From assembly GCA_963825505.1 (NCBI GenBank), contig CAWGTL010000008.1, positions 186,001-250,000 on the forward strand: a stretch of 64,000 bases of DNA, in the 5' to 3' direction. The translations under genes were made by a program, and so were the position numbers. The DNA is from JBBQSN01 sp963825505 (GTDB lineage: Bacteria > Actinomycetota > Actinomycetes > Actinomycetales > CAWJMD01). Under the pieces are notes generated by a model. That model saw only the letters and a program-made list of their open reading frames with translations, had not been told where the DNA came from and did no database searches. This document shows positions 42,953-54,427 of this stretch, one piece after another (within the stretch, counting starts at the first letter, position 1; each line of letters opens with the position of its first letter).

Positions 42953-45900
42953 TCATCGACGCGACCACCGCAGGGTCACCACCTGGAACGGCCGGAGCCG
43001 CACCTCCGCCGCGCCGTCGTCGCCCGGGATCAGAGCCGCGCCGCCCGCGACGGGCTGCTCCAGCAGGTCGACCTCCGTGACCCCTGCCGCGGCGAACGAC
43101 GGCAGCACGCGGACCGCCGCACGCGCGCCGAGCGGCTCGTAGAGCCGCACCACGACGTCGCCCGAGCCGTCGCCGGCCAGCCGCACCGCCTCGACGAGGG
43201 CCGTGCCGCCCTCGACCCGCACGAGCGGCTCGACCGGGCTGCCGGTGCGTCGCCGCAGCGGCAGGTTGAGCCGGTACCCGGCGGCTGCCGCCTGCCGGAC
43301 GCCGGCCGCCGGCACCAGGGCGGTGCGGAAGGCGTGCGTGCCCTGGTCGGTGCGCGGGTCCGGATAGCGCGGCGCCCGGAGCAGGCTGAGCCTGACGGTG
43401 GACGACGTGCCACCGTCCTCGCGCGGGTGCCGTGACACGTCGTGGCCGTAGGTGCGGTCGTTCGCCACCGCGACGCCGTACCCGTTCTCTCCCAGCTGGA
43501 CCCAGCGGTGCGCGCACACTTCGAAGCGGGCGGCGTCCCAGCTGGTGTTCTCGTGCGTGGGCCGCACCACGTGGCCGAACTGGGTCTCGTAGCGTGCGTG
43601 GTCGGTGTGCACGTCGACGTCGAACCCGAGCTTCAGCACCGTCTCGCTCTCGTGCCAGTCGACGGTCGTGGTGAGGTCGACGAGCGCCTCGTCGTCGGGC
43701 AGCGAGATGCGGTGCACGGCGGTGGAGGACCCGAACCGGTACGTGACGACGACCGCGTCGTCGGCCAGCTCGACCTCGCCCTCGAGGTCCCGCACGGTGT
43801 TCCGGTAGAAACCGTCGAGGTCCCAGGCGTCCCAGGCGTTGGGGACGTCGGGGTGCAGCTGCAGGCGCGCGCCGGCCCCTCCCGGCGGCACGATCTCGCG
43901 CTGGTTCGTCAGGTCGAGGACCGATCGCAGCAGGCCTCGGCGGTCGACGCGGACGCGGAGCAGCCCGTTGTCGAGGACGACGTCGTCGCCGTCGCGGACC
44001 GGGGTGACGTCGACGCCCTGCCGCGGTCGGTCCGCACCCATCGCCGGGACGCCGCTCAGGTCCCCGGGCGCGGCGTTGAACGCCACCTGCGTCGACCCGT
44101 CGCCGGCGAGCGCGGCTGTGGCGGAGTCGATCACGCCCTCCAGCGTGCGGGCGACCTCGACGTAGGTGTCCACCGCCTCGCGGTGCACCCACGCGATCGA
44201 GCTGCCCGGGAGGATGTCGTGGAACTGGTGCAGCAGCACGGTGCGCCACGCCTCCGCGAGCGTCTCGGTCGGGTACGGGAGCACATCACGGACCGCTGCC
44301 GTGGCCGACCACAGCTCGGCCTCGCGCAGCAGGTGCTCCGAGCGACGGTTCCCCTCCTTGGTGCGGGCCTGCGAGGTGTAGGTGCCGCGGTGGATCTCGA
44401 GGTACAGCTCGCCGACCCAGGCCGGGGCATCGGCGTACTCCGCCTCGGCCGCGGTGAAGAAGTCGGTGGGTGACTCGACCACGACCCGCGGCGAGCCGTC
44501 GAGGTCACCCGTCCGGCGGGCCCGGTCGAGCATCTCGCGGGTGGGTCCGCCCCCGCCGTCGCCGTGGCCGAACGGCACCAGCGACCGGCTGGCCGCGCCC
44601 TTGTCCCTGAAGTTCGCTGCGGCGTGGGCGAGCTCGGCGCTGGAGAGGGTGCTGGTGTACGTGTCCACCGGTGGGAAGTGGGTCAGCACACGGGTGCCGT
44701 CGATGCCCTCCCACCAGAAGGTGTGGTGCGGGAAGACGTTCACCCGGTTCCACGAGATCTTCTGGGTGAGGAACCACCGGCAGCCGGCCTGCCGCACCAG
44801 CTGGGGGAGCGCGGCCGTGTAGCCGAACGAGTCCGGGAGCCAGACCTCCTCGCACACGGTGCCGAGGTGCTCGCGGAACCACTCCTGACCCACCTGGAGC
44901 TGACGGGCCATCGCCTCGCCGCCGACCATGTTGGTGTCGGACTCGACCCACATGCCACCGGCGGGCACGAAGCGCCCGGCCGCCGCGTGCACCTTCACCC
45001 GGTCGAACAGGTCGGGGTCGTGCACCCGCACCCACTCCCACTGCTGCGCCGACGACATGGCGTAGACGAGGTCGTCGGTGGTGTCGAGCAGGTGCACCAC
45101 GTTCGCGACCGTGCGCAGCACCTTGCGGACGGTCTCGCGCAGGGGCCACAGCCAGGCGCTGTCGATGTGGGCGTGGCCCACGGCGCTCACCCGGTGCGCG
45201 GACGCGCGGGCCGGCGCCGCCAGCACGTCCGCGAGCTCGGCGCGAGCGCGTGCGGCGGTGCCCCGGACGTCGTGGTGGTCGAGGGCGTCGAGCGCCCGCT
45301 CGGCGGCGCGCAACAGCTCCCACCGCCGCGCGTCGGACTCCGGCAGGGTCCGGGACAGGCCGTCCACGACGTCGAGGTCGGCGGCCAGCGCGGCGACCTC
45401 GGGATCGCGCTCCACCACCTCGGCACGGGCCACGCGGTACAGCGGGCGGTCGTCGGCGGTGCGGCGGTCGCCCTGCTCCGTCGGCCGGAAACCGCCCGGC
45501 CCGAGCAGCGTCGGGTTGGCGGCCGCCTCGACGTACAGCTCCACCTGTTCACCTGGCCGTGCGGGGAGCCAGGAGTTCTGCGGGTTCAGCCCCTTCACCA
45601 CGCGGCCGTCGGCGCGCCGGGCCAGCGCCTCGGCCTGGAACCCCGGCTGGGCGACGTCCCACCCGAGGTCGAGCACGAGCTCGGGGGAGCGGGCGCCCTC
45701 CGGGACGGTTCCCGTGACCCGGAACCAGCTCGTGCCCCACGCCGGTCCCCAGGCGTCGCCGACCGCGGCCGGCGCGTAGGTCGCGGCAGCGGCCTCGGCG
45801 AACGGCACCGGCTCGCCGACGTGCCGGTCCGCCGCGGCCGGGACGTGCCAGACCTCGAGCCGCAGGTCGGCGAGGCGGCGGGTGACGGCCGGGCGCACCC

Positions 45901-45955
45901 GTTCCGCGAGCGCGCGGGCCAGCCGGACCTCGACCTCCGCGTGGCGGTCGTGCAC
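42953..45955 (-). CDS. Alpha-mannosidase (GH38)
   Basis: 1000-aa glycoside hydrolase that removes alpha-mannosyl residues. Metal ligands and fold motif GHAHIDSAWLWPLRETVRK near residue 260, nucleophile in WLPDSFGYTAALPQL, and YGHDVSRHP-type C-terminal beta domains are present. No signal peptide, so it acts in the cytoplasm on mannose-containing glycans or metabolites. I chose GTG 45955, 14 bp after panB; longer in-frame options run through panB. It is placed between panB and an unknown gene, which hints at co-expression rather than a common pathway. Confidence 0.93.
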   Translation of the reverse strand: MHDRHAEVEVRLARALAERVRPAVTRRLADLRLEVWHVPAAADRHVGEPVPFAEAAAATYAPAAVGDAWGPAWGTSWFRVTGTVPEGARSPELVLDLGWDVAQPGFQAEALARRADGRVVKGLNPQNSWLPARPGEQVELYVEAAANPTLLGPGGFRPTEQGDRRTADDRPLYRVARAEVVERDPEVAALAADLDVVDGLSRTLPESDARRWELLRAAERALDALDHHDVRGTAARARAELADVLAAPARASAHRVSAVGHAHIDSAWLWPLRETVRKVLRTVANVVHLLDTTDDLVYAMSSAQQWEWVRVHDPDLFDRVKVHAAAGRFVPAGGMWVESDTNMVGGEAMARQLQVGQEWFREHLGTVCEEVWLPDSFGYTAALPQLVRQAGCRWFLTQKISWNRVNVFPHHTFWWEGIDGTRVLTHFPPVDTYTSTLSSAELAHAAANFRDKGAASRSLVPFGHGDGGGGPTREMLDRARRTGDLDGSPRVVVESPTDFFTAAEAEYADAPAWVGELYLEIHRGTYTSQARTKEGNRRSEHLLREAELWSATAAVRDVLPYPTETLAEAWRTVLLHQFHDILPGSSIAWVHREAVDTYVEVARTLEGVIDSATAALAGDGSTQVAFNAAPGDLSGVPAMGADRPRQGVDVTPVRDGDDVVLDNGLLRVRVDRRGLLRSVLDLTNQREIVPPGGAGARLQLHPDVPNAWDAWDLDGFYRNTVRDLEGEVELADDAVVVTYRFGSSTAVHRISLPDDEALVDLTTTVDWHESETVLKLGFDVDVHTDHARYETQFGHVVRPTHENTSWDAARFEVCAHRWVQLGENGYGVAVANDRTYGHDVSRHPREDGGTSSTVRLSLLRAPRYPDPRTDQGTHAFRTALVPAAGVRQAAAAGYRLNLPLRRRTGSPVEPLVRVEGGTALVEAVRLAGDGSGDVVVRLYEPLGARAAVRVLPSFAAAGVTEVDLLEQPVAGGAALIPGDDGAAEVRLRPFQVVTLRWSRR

Positions 45956-45969
45956 CGGGCCCGGCCCCG

Positions 45970-46854
45970 TCAGCTCTCGAAGGCGTGCTCGGGCGCGGGG
46001 AACGCGCCGGAGGAGACGTCCTCGGCGTAGTCGCGGGCGGCCTGGGCGAGGGTGCCGCGAAGGTCGGCGTACTTCTTCACGAACCGCGGGGCCTTGCCGC
46101 CCCGCAGGCCGGCCATGTCCTGCCAGACCAGCACCTGGGCGTCGCAGTCCGAGCCCGCGCCGATGCCGATGGTGGGGATGGTGAGCGCCGCGGTGACCTC
46201 GCCCGCCAGGGGAGCGGGGACCATCTCCATCACGATCGCGAACGCGCCGGCGTCCTGCAGCGCGACGGCGTCGGCGAGGAGCTCGTCGGCGCCCTTGCCG
46301 CGCCCCTGCACCCGGTAGCCGCCGAGGGCGTGCTCGCTCTGGGGGGTGAAGCCGACGTGGGCCATGACGGGGATGCCGGAGTCGACCAGCCGGCGCACCG
46401 TGTCGACCACGCGGTGCCCGCCCTCGAGCTTCACCGCGTGCGCCCGACCCTCCTTCATGAAGCGGGTCGAGGTGGCGACGGCCTGCTCCACGCTCTGCTG
46501 GTACGACCCGAACGGCAGGTCGGCCACCACGAGCGCGCGGCGCACGCTGCGGGTGACCGCGCGCACCAGCACGAGCATCTCGTCGACGGTGACGGGCAGC
46601 GAGGTCTCGTAGCCGTAGACGTTGTTCGCGGCGGAGTCGCCCACCAGCAGGACCGGGATGCCGGCCTCGTCGAAGATCTCGGCCGCGTACTGCTCGTACG
46701 CGGTGAGCATCGCCCAGCGCTCGCCGCGCTCCTTCATCTGCTGGAGGTGGTGCACGCGCACCTTCGCGGGCGTCCGGCTGGGGGTGCCGGGTGCGCCACC
46801 ACCGGCGGCCGCCGGCCCGGAGCCGTACGGCGCCGGCTGCTCTGCACTCGTCAT
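45970..46854 (-). CDS. panB: 3-methyl-2-oxobutanoate hydroxymethyltransferase
   Basis: First enzyme of pantothenate synthesis (ketopantoate from ketoisovalerate and methylene-tetrahydrofolate). 294 aa with KERGERWAMLTAYEQYAAEI, VLLVGDSAANNVYGYETSLP, HVGFTPQSEH and GIGAGSDCDAQVLVWQDM typical. Metal-binding Asp in VGDSAANN and the catalytic Glu in VMEMVP are present. No panC or panD in the window. Starts 9 bp after nadE. Confidence 0.95.
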   Translation of the reverse strand: MTSAEQPAPYGSGPAAAGGGAPGTPSRTPAKVRVHHLQQMKERGERWAMLTAYEQYAAEIFDEAGIPVLLVGDSAANNVYGYETSLPVTVDEMLVLVRAVTRSVRRALVVADLPFGSYQQSVEQAVATSTRFMKEGRAHAVKLEGGHRVVDTVRRLVDSGIPVMAHVGFTPQSEHALGGYRVQGRGKGADELLADAVALQDAGAFAIVMEMVPAPLAGEVTAALTIPTIGIGAGSDCDAQVLVWQDMAGLRGGKAPRFVKKYADLRGTLAQAARDYAEDVSSGAFPAPEHAFES

Positions 46855-46863
46855 GACCCGAAA

Positions 46864-48906
<2,043 letters not shown>

Positions 48907-49038
48907 GACGCGAGTCTGGCACGCGCCCCCGGCGGGTGCGTTTCCGGCGCGACCCCGGACCGGGCAGACTGCACGCAGACCGGCACGCACGCACCGGGAA
49001 CGCACCGGGGCGCCGCCTCATCGCAGCGAGAGGACGCC

Positions 49039-50385
49039 ATGGACCGCCAGCAGGAGTTCGTCCTGCGCTCGATCGAGGAGCGCGACATCCGGTTCGTCCG
49101 GCTGTGGTTCACCGACGTGCTCGGCTTCCTCAAGTCGGTGGCGGTGGCGCCGGCCGAGCTGGAGCAGGCGTTCGACGAGGGGATCGGCTTCGACGGCAGC
49201 GCGGTGGAGGGCCTGGCCCGCCGGTCCGAGGCCGACATGCTGCTCAAGCCCGACCCCGCGACGTTCCAGGTGCTGCCGTGGCGCAGCGACCCCAACGGCA
49301 GCAACGGCACGGCCCGGATGTTCGCCGACGTGCTCAACCCCGACGGCGCGCCGGCTGCGGCCGACCCGCGGCACGTCCTGCGCCGCACCCTCACCAAGGC
49401 GGCCGACCAGGGCTTCACCTTCTACACGCACCCTGAGATCGAGTTCTACCTGCTGAAGTCGGGCTGGCAGCCGGGGCAGGAGCCGGAGCCGGTCGACGAC
49501 GGCGGGTACTTCGACCACGTGCCCCGGGGCACCGGCCACGACTTCCGCCGGGCGGCGATCAGCCTGCTGGAGAACATGGGCATCTCGGTGGAGTTCAGCC
49601 ACCACGAGGGCGGCCCCGGCCAGAACGAGATCGACCTGCGGTACGCCGACGCGCTCGCCACCGCGGACAACATCATGACCTTCCGGACGGTGATCAAGGA
49701 GGTCGCGCTCGAGCAGGGCATCTACGCGTCCTTCATGCCCAAGCCGATGGCGCCGCACCCCGGCTCGGGCATGCACACCCACATGTCGCTCTTCGAGGGC
49801 GACCGCAACGCCTTCCACGAAGCGGGCGCGCAGTACCAGCTCTCGAAGACCGCGCGGCAGTTCATCGCCGGGCTGCTGCGTCACGCCGGTGAGATCGCCG
49901 CCGTCACCAACCAGTTCGTCAACTCCTACAAGCGGTTGTGGAGCGGTGGCGAGGCGCCGTCGTACGTCTGCTGGGGTCACAACAACCGCTCCGCGCTGGT
50001 GCGCGTCCCGATGTACAAGCCCGGGAAGGGCCAGTCGGTGCGGATCGAGCACCGCGGCCTCGACAGCGCGTGCAACCCCTACCTGGCCTACGCCGTGCTG
50101 CTCGCGGCCGGGCTCAAGGGCATCGAGGAGGGCTACGAGCTGCCCGAGGGCGCCGAGGACGACGTCTGGTCGCTCACCGACGCCGAGCGCCGGGCGCTGG
50201 GCATCGACCCACTGCCCAGCAGCCTCGAGGCCGCGATCCGCACGATGGAGGGCTCGGAGCTGGTGGCCGAGACCCTCGGCGAGCAGGTCTACGACTTCGT
50301 GCTGCGCAACAAGCGGCAGGAGTGGCAGGACTACCGGCTCCAGGTCACGCCCTTCGAGCTGCGCCGGTACCTGCCCATCCTGTGA
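49039..50385 (+). CDS. glnA2: Glutamine synthetase-like protein, GlnA2 type
   Basis: 448-aa glutamine-synthetase fold. Motifs: LWFTDVLGFLKSVAV, FDGSAVEGLAR, HPEIEFYLL, HHEGGPGQNEID, KPMAPHPGSGMHTHMSL and NRSALVRVP. Orthologue in M. tuberculosis is Rv2222c next to glnE; in Streptomyces GlnA2 is a gamma-glutamylpolyamine synthetase rather than a nitrogen assimilation enzyme. The canonical adenylylation tyrosine stretch (NLYDLP) is absent near the end; instead the region reads SLTDAERRALGIDPLP. So GlnE's target is probably another GlnA. ATG follows GAGAGGA. Confidence 0.92.
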   Translation: MDRQQEFVLRSIEERDIRFVRLWFTDVLGFLKSVAVAPAELEQAFDEGIGFDGSAVEGLARRSEADMLLKPDPATFQVLPWRSDPNGSNGTARMFADVLNPDGAPAAADPRHVLRRTLTKAADQGFTFYTHPEIEFYLLKSGWQPGQEPEPVDDGGYFDHVPRGTGHDFRRAAISLLENMGISVEFSHHEGGPGQNEIDLRYADALATADNIMTFRTVIKEVALEQGIYASFMPKPMAPHPGSGMHTHMSLFEGDRNAFHEAGAQYQLSKTARQFIAGLLRHAGEIAAVTNQFVNSYKRLWSGGEAPSYVCWGHNNRSALVRVPMYKPGKGQSVRIEHRGLDSACNPYLAYAVLLAAGLKGIEEGYELPEGAEDDVWSLTDAERRALGIDPLPSSLEAAIRTMEGSELVAETLGEQVYDFVLRNKRQEWQDYRLQVTPFELRRYLPIL

Positions 50386-50419
50386 GCGAGCGGAGCGAGT
50401 GAACCAGGAGGCGCAGCGC

Positions 50420-51163
50420 GTGGGACAGGGCGAGGGACGAGCCGGGGACCCCGTGGTCCTCGTCGTCGAGCACGAGGCCGCCTGCGGCCTCGGGCGGCTG
50501 GCACCCCTGCCCGGGTGCGAGGTCGTCACGGCGCGCCCGTACCTCGGCGAGGACCTTCCCGCGGACCTGACCGGGTACGACGCGCTCGTCGTCCTCGGCG
50601 GGGCCACGGACGCCTGGGACGACGCGCGTTCGCCCTGGTTGCCGGCTACGAGAGCGCTTCTGGCGCAGGCGGTCTCGCACGGTGTGCCCACCCTCGGGGT
50701 CTGCCTCGGCGCGCAGCTGCTGGCGATGGCGGTCGGCGCACCGGTCGGCCGCGGTGCCGACGGGCCCGAGCTCGGCCTGATGCCGGTCACCCTGCTCCCC
50801 GCCGCCGCCGACGACCCGTTCGCCGCCGCCCTGCCGCCGCAGGTGCCGGCGCCCCAGGGCCACCACGACGTCGTGCACGAGCTCCCCGAGGGCTCGGTCC
50901 TGCTCGCGTCGTCGGCGATGTACCCGCACCAGCTGTTCCGCGTGGGTGCGAGGGCGTGGGGGGTGCAGTACCACCCGGAGGTCACCGAGGCCGACTTCGC
51001 CGCGTGGATGGTCGGCGACGTCGAGCCCCTGGCCGCACAGGGGCGTACCCCGGACCAGGTGGTGACCGAGCTCGCGGCGGCGCGCGACGAGGTCGACGCG
51101 TCGGCCAGGGCCCACGCCGAGGCGTTCGCCGCCGTCGTGCACGCGGCCGCGGTCGCACGGTGA
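50420..51163 (+). CDS. Class I glutamine amidotransferase
   Basis: 247-aa GATase-1 domain: catalytic Cys in LGVCLGAQLLA and His-Glu in YHPEVTEADF. A perfect AGGAGG 8 bases before GTG 50420 sets the start; an in-frame GTG at 50399 is less good. It lies between glnA2 and glnE, overlapping glnE by GTGA. No synthase domain is fused. The neighbour GlnA2 (gamma-glutamylpolyamine synthetase in Streptomyces) makes a gamma-glutamyl hydrolase role (PuuD-like) a fair inference. Confidence 0.85.
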   Translation: MGQGEGRAGDPVVLVVEHEAACGLGRLAPLPGCEVVTARPYLGEDLPADLTGYDALVVLGGATDAWDDARSPWLPATRALLAQAVSHGVPTLGVCLGAQLLAMAVGAPVGRGADGPELGLMPVTLLPAAADDPFAAALPPQVPAPQGHHDVVHELPEGSVLLASSAMYPHQLFRVGARAWGVQYHPEVTEADFAAWMVGDVEPLAAQGRTPDQVVTELAAARDEVDASARAHAEAFAAVVHAAAVAR

Positions 51164-54100
51164 CCCCGCCGTCGTCGCGGCCCACGAGCCGCACCGGCGC
51201 GGTCGCGCGGCTCGGCTTCGCAGACTCCGGTCGGGCCGTGCGGCTCCTCGAGGACCCCGCTCTGGCCGGTCTGGTCGACCCGATGGAGGACGTCTTCTCG
51301 GACGGGCTGGTGCGCGCCCTCGCCGACACCGCCGATCCCGACCAGGCGCTGCTCGGCCTCGTGCGGCTGTTCGAGGCCGTGCACCGAGAGCAGTCGACCT
51401 CTGAGCGCCGCGGCCAGGACCGACCGGACCTGTCGCCGGGCGCGTTGCACGCCCTGGTGCGCGGCCCGGGCCAGGCCCGCGACCGGCTGCTGGCCGTGCT
51501 GGGCGCGTCGCCGGCCCTCGGCGACCACCTCGTGCGCCACCCGGACCACTGGGTGGCGCTGACCGAGCCCGAGCCGCGGCTGCCGGAGGACCTGTACGAC
51601 GACCTCGTGGGCGCCGTCGGCGCCGACCCGCGCGACCCCCGACCCGTCGCGACGGCCGACCCGGACCGCGGTGTGGCCGGCGCCACCGACGCCCTGCGGG
51701 TGGCCTACCGCCGCCGCCTGCTCGCCCTGGCCGGCCGCGATCTCGCCAGCACCTCCCCGGCCGACGTCGTCGACCGGGTCAGCCTGGAGCTCGCCGACCT
51801 CGCCGCCGCCGCGCTGGAAGCCGCGCTGGCGATCGCACGCGCCAAGGAGCCCGGTCACGGAGCCGGCTGCCGGATCGCGGTGATGGGGATGGGCAAGTGC
51901 GGCGGACGCGAGCTCAACTACGTCAGCGACGTCGACGTCGTCTACGTCGTCGAGCCGGACGAGGGCGTCGACGAGGACGCCGCGCTCGCCACCGGCACCC
52001 GGCTCGCGACCGCGCTGGCCGCCGCGTGCCAGGCGAGCACCGCCGAGGGCACGCTGTGGCCGGTCGACGCGGCGCTGCGGCCCGAGGGCAAGGCCGGGCC
52101 GCTCGTGCGCACCCTGGAGAGCCACCGTGCGTACTACGACCGGTGGGCGAGCACGTGGGAGTTCCAGGCGCTGCTCAAGGCCCGCTGCGTGGCCGGTGAC
52201 CGCGAGCTGGGGCAGCGGTACGCCGAGCAGGTGGCGTCGCTGTCGTGGGAGGCGGCCGGCCGCGAGAACTTCGTCCCCGACGTGCAGGCGATGCGCCGGC
52301 GGGTGGAGGACAACGTCCCCAGCCGTGAGGCCGACCGGCAGCTCAAGCTCGGGCCCGGCGGGCTGCGCGACGTCGAGTTCAGCGTCCAGCTGCTCCAGCT
52401 CGTGCACGGCCGCACCGAGGAGCGCCTGCGCACCGGCAACACCCTCGAGGCGGTGGAGCAGCTCTCGACGTACGGCTTCGTGGGTCGCGACGACGCGGCA
52501 GCGCTCGACCGCGCCTACCGCGACCTGCGCGTGCTCGAGCACCGCATCCAGCTCACCCGGCTGCGGCGCACGCACCTGATGCCCACGACCGCGCGGGATC
52601 TCGAGCGGCTGGCCCGCGCCGCGCGGTACGACGGCGTCGCCGGACTCGAGCGCCGGCTGCGCGACACCCGCACGCTCGTGCGCTCGTTGCACGAGCGGCT
52701 CTTCTACCGGCCGGTGATGGCGGCCGCCGCGCGGCTGAGCGCCGAGGAGACGCGGCTGACCACGCAGGCGGCGGCCGACCGGTTGGCGGCGCTCGGCTAC
52801 CGCGATCCGTCCGGGGCGATGCGCCACCTCGAGGCGCTCACGGAGGGGGTCAGCCGGCGCGCGGCGATCCAGCGCCAGCTGCTGCCGGTGCTGCTCGGGT
52901 GGTTCGCCGAGGGAGCTGACCCCGACGCCGGACTGCTCGCCTTCCGCCGGGTGAGCGACGCCCTCGGGACGACGCACTGGTACCTCAAGCTCCTGCGCGA
53001 CTCCGGCGCCGCCGCCGAGCGGATGGCGCGGGTGGTGTCGTCGGGCCAGTACGCCGCCGAGCTGCTGGCGCGCACCCCCGAGGCGGCCCGCTGGCTCGGT
53101 GACGACGCCGCGCTCGCCGCGAGGGGTCCGGACCAGCTCGACGCCGAGGTCGCCGCTGCCTTCCAGCGGCACAGCTCGGCGGCCGCGGCGAGCGAGGCCG
53201 TGCGAGCGGTGCGGACCCGCGAGGTGCTGCGATGCGCCGTCGCCGACCTGGCCGGCCTGGCGCCGCTCCACGAGGTCGGACGACGGCTGAGCGACGCCAC
53301 CGTGGCGGCGATCTCCGGCGGGCTGGCGATCGCTGAGCGGAAGGTGCTGCAGGACAAGGGACTCGAGGTCTCGCCGACCCGCCTCGCGGTGGTCGGCCTC
53401 GGCCGGCTGGGTGGCGGGGAGCTCGGGTACGGCAGCGACGCCGACGTCGTCTTCGTGCACGACCCGGTCGGGGACGCCGACGGCGCCCAGGAGTTCGCCC
53501 ACGCCGTCTTCGGCGAGCTGCGCTCGCTGCTGCGGGCCGCCGGTCCGACCCTCGCCGTCGACCTCGACACCGCGCTGCGGCCCGAGGGCCGCGACGGACC
53601 GCTGGTGCGGTCGTTGGACTCGTACGCGCAGTACTACGAGCGGTGGTCGGCCGGGTGGGAGGCGCAGGCCCTGCTGCGGGCGGTGCCGGTGGCGGGCGAC
53701 GACGACCTCGGTGCGCGGTTCACGGCGCTGGTCGACCCGCTCCGCCACCCGGGGGCGGGGCTCTCGTCCGCCGACCTGCGCGAGATGCGCCGCATCAAGG
53801 CGCGGGTGGAGGCCGAGCGACTGCCCCGCGGGGTCGCGCCGCGACGGCACCTGAAGCTCGGGCCTGGCGGCCTCGCCGACGTGGAGTGGACGGCGCAGAT
53901 GCTCCAGCTCCAGCACGCGGCGGAGCACGAGGGCCTGCGGACGACCTCGACCCTCGGCGCGCTGCGGGCCGCCGAGGCGGACGGTCTGCTCTCGACCGAC
54001 GACCGGTCGACGCTCGAGGCCGCGTGGGTGCTCGCGTCACGGCTGCGGAACGCCTTGGTGCTGTGGCGAGGGCGCTCCACGGACGTGGTCCCCACCGACC

Positions 54101-54228
54101 GGCGCGACCTCGACGGCGTCGCCCAGGTGCTGGGTCGCGGGCGGGCCACCGCAGGCGACCTCGAGGACGAGGTGCTGCGCACCATGCGCCTTGCGCGGGT
54201 GGTCGTCGAGCGCGTCTTCTACGGCTGA
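51160..54228 (+). CDS. glnE: Bifunctional glutamine synthetase adenylyltransferase/deadenylase
   Basis: 1022-aa regulator that adds or removes AMP on glutamine synthetase. Two nucleotidyltransferase domains are visible: GGRELNYVSDVDVVYVVEP near residue 250 and GGGELGYGSDADVVFVHD near 750, each followed by the DxD-type acids and a helical domain (LKLGPGGLRDVEF and LKLGPGGLADVEW). Both halves look intact. GTGA overlap with the amidotransferase gene couples their translation. The PII signal reaches this protein by direct contact in related bacteria. Confidence 0.95.
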   Translation: MTPPSSRPTSRTGAVARLGFADSGRAVRLLEDPALAGLVDPMEDVFSDGLVRALADTADPDQALLGLVRLFEAVHREQSTSERRGQDRPDLSPGALHALVRGPGQARDRLLAVLGASPALGDHLVRHPDHWVALTEPEPRLPEDLYDDLVGAVGADPRDPRPVATADPDRGVAGATDALRVAYRRRLLALAGRDLASTSPADVVDRVSLELADLAAAALEAALAIARAKEPGHGAGCRIAVMGMGKCGGRELNYVSDVDVVYVVEPDEGVDEDAALATGTRLATALAAACQASTAEGTLWPVDAALRPEGKAGPLVRTLESHRAYYDRWASTWEFQALLKARCVAGDRELGQRYAEQVASLSWEAAGRENFVPDVQAMRRRVEDNVPSREADRQLKLGPGGLRDVEFSVQLLQLVHGRTEERLRTGNTLEAVEQLSTYGFVGRDDAAALDRAYRDLRVLEHRIQLTRLRRTHLMPTTARDLERLARAARYDGVAGLERRLRDTRTLVRSLHERLFYRPVMAAAARLSAEETRLTTQAAADRLAALGYRDPSGAMRHLEALTEGVSRRAAIQRQLLPVLLGWFAEGADPDAGLLAFRRVSDALGTTHWYLKLLRDSGAAAERMARVVSSGQYAAELLARTPEAARWLGDDAALAARGPDQLDAEVAAAFQRHSSAAAASEAVRAVRTREVLRCAVADLAGLAPLHEVGRRLSDATVAAISGGLAIAERKVLQDKGLEVSPTRLAVVGLGRLGGGELGYGSDADVVFVHDPVGDADGAQEFAHAVFGELRSLLRAAGPTLAVDLDTALRPEGRDGPLVRSLDSYAQYYERWSAGWEAQALLRAVPVAGDDDLGARFTALVDPLRHPGAGLSSADLREMRRIKARVEAERLPRGVAPRRHLKLGPGGLADVEWTAQMLQLQHAAEHEGLRTTSTLGALRAAEADGLLSTDDRSTLEAAWVLASRLRNALVLWRGRSTDVVPTDRRDLDGVAQVLGRGRATAGDLEDEVLRTMRLARVVVERVFYG

Positions 54229-54252
54229 CCGCGTCGGGCCGCCGAGGGCCGG

Positions 54253-54291
54253 GCGTCAACGACGCGTCAAGACGGCGGCGGCCGGCGTCAA
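54253..54291 (+). promoter_or_regulatory. Three phased GCGTCAA repeats, probable KdpE site
   Basis: GCGTCAA occurs at 54253, 54264 and 54285: spacings of 11 and 21 bp, i.e. one and two helical turns. Phased direct repeats are the usual recognition layout for OmpR/PhoB-type regulators such as KdpE, which is encoded at the end of this operon. They lie just upstream of the first kdp frame. Confidence 0.6.
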
Positions 54292-54343
54292 GGCCGTGGC
54301 AGGACCGGCGCGCGAGGCCTCCGGTCGGTCGTTGACTGCCCGC

Positions 54344-54427
54344 ATGACCGATCTGCTGCTGGTGGGCCTGCTGCTGGCGTGCTTCGCCGCCCTCGCCCTG
54401 CTGGTGAGGGGGCTGGACCGACCGTGA
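54344..54427 (+). CDS. Membrane microprotein at the head of the kdp operon
   Basis: 27-residue frame: MTDLLLVGLLLACFAALALL ending VRGLDRP, one hydrophobic helix with a basic cytoplasmic-type end. The stop overlaps the kdpF GTG (GTGA), which strongly suggests it is translated with the operon. Short membrane proteins of this kind occur upstream of kdpF in other actinobacteria (recall), but are rarely annotated. It could be a second KdpF-like subunit or a translation-coupling leader. Confidence 0.6.
   Translation: MTDLLLVGLLLACFAALALLVRGLDRP

Noticed and set aside
49018..53928. 1636-codon open frame antisense to glnA2, the amidotransferase and glnE
   Set aside because: In very GC-rich DNA stop codons are rare in antisense frames; the sense strand carries clear GlnA2 and GlnE motifs, and the antisense translation has no domain.
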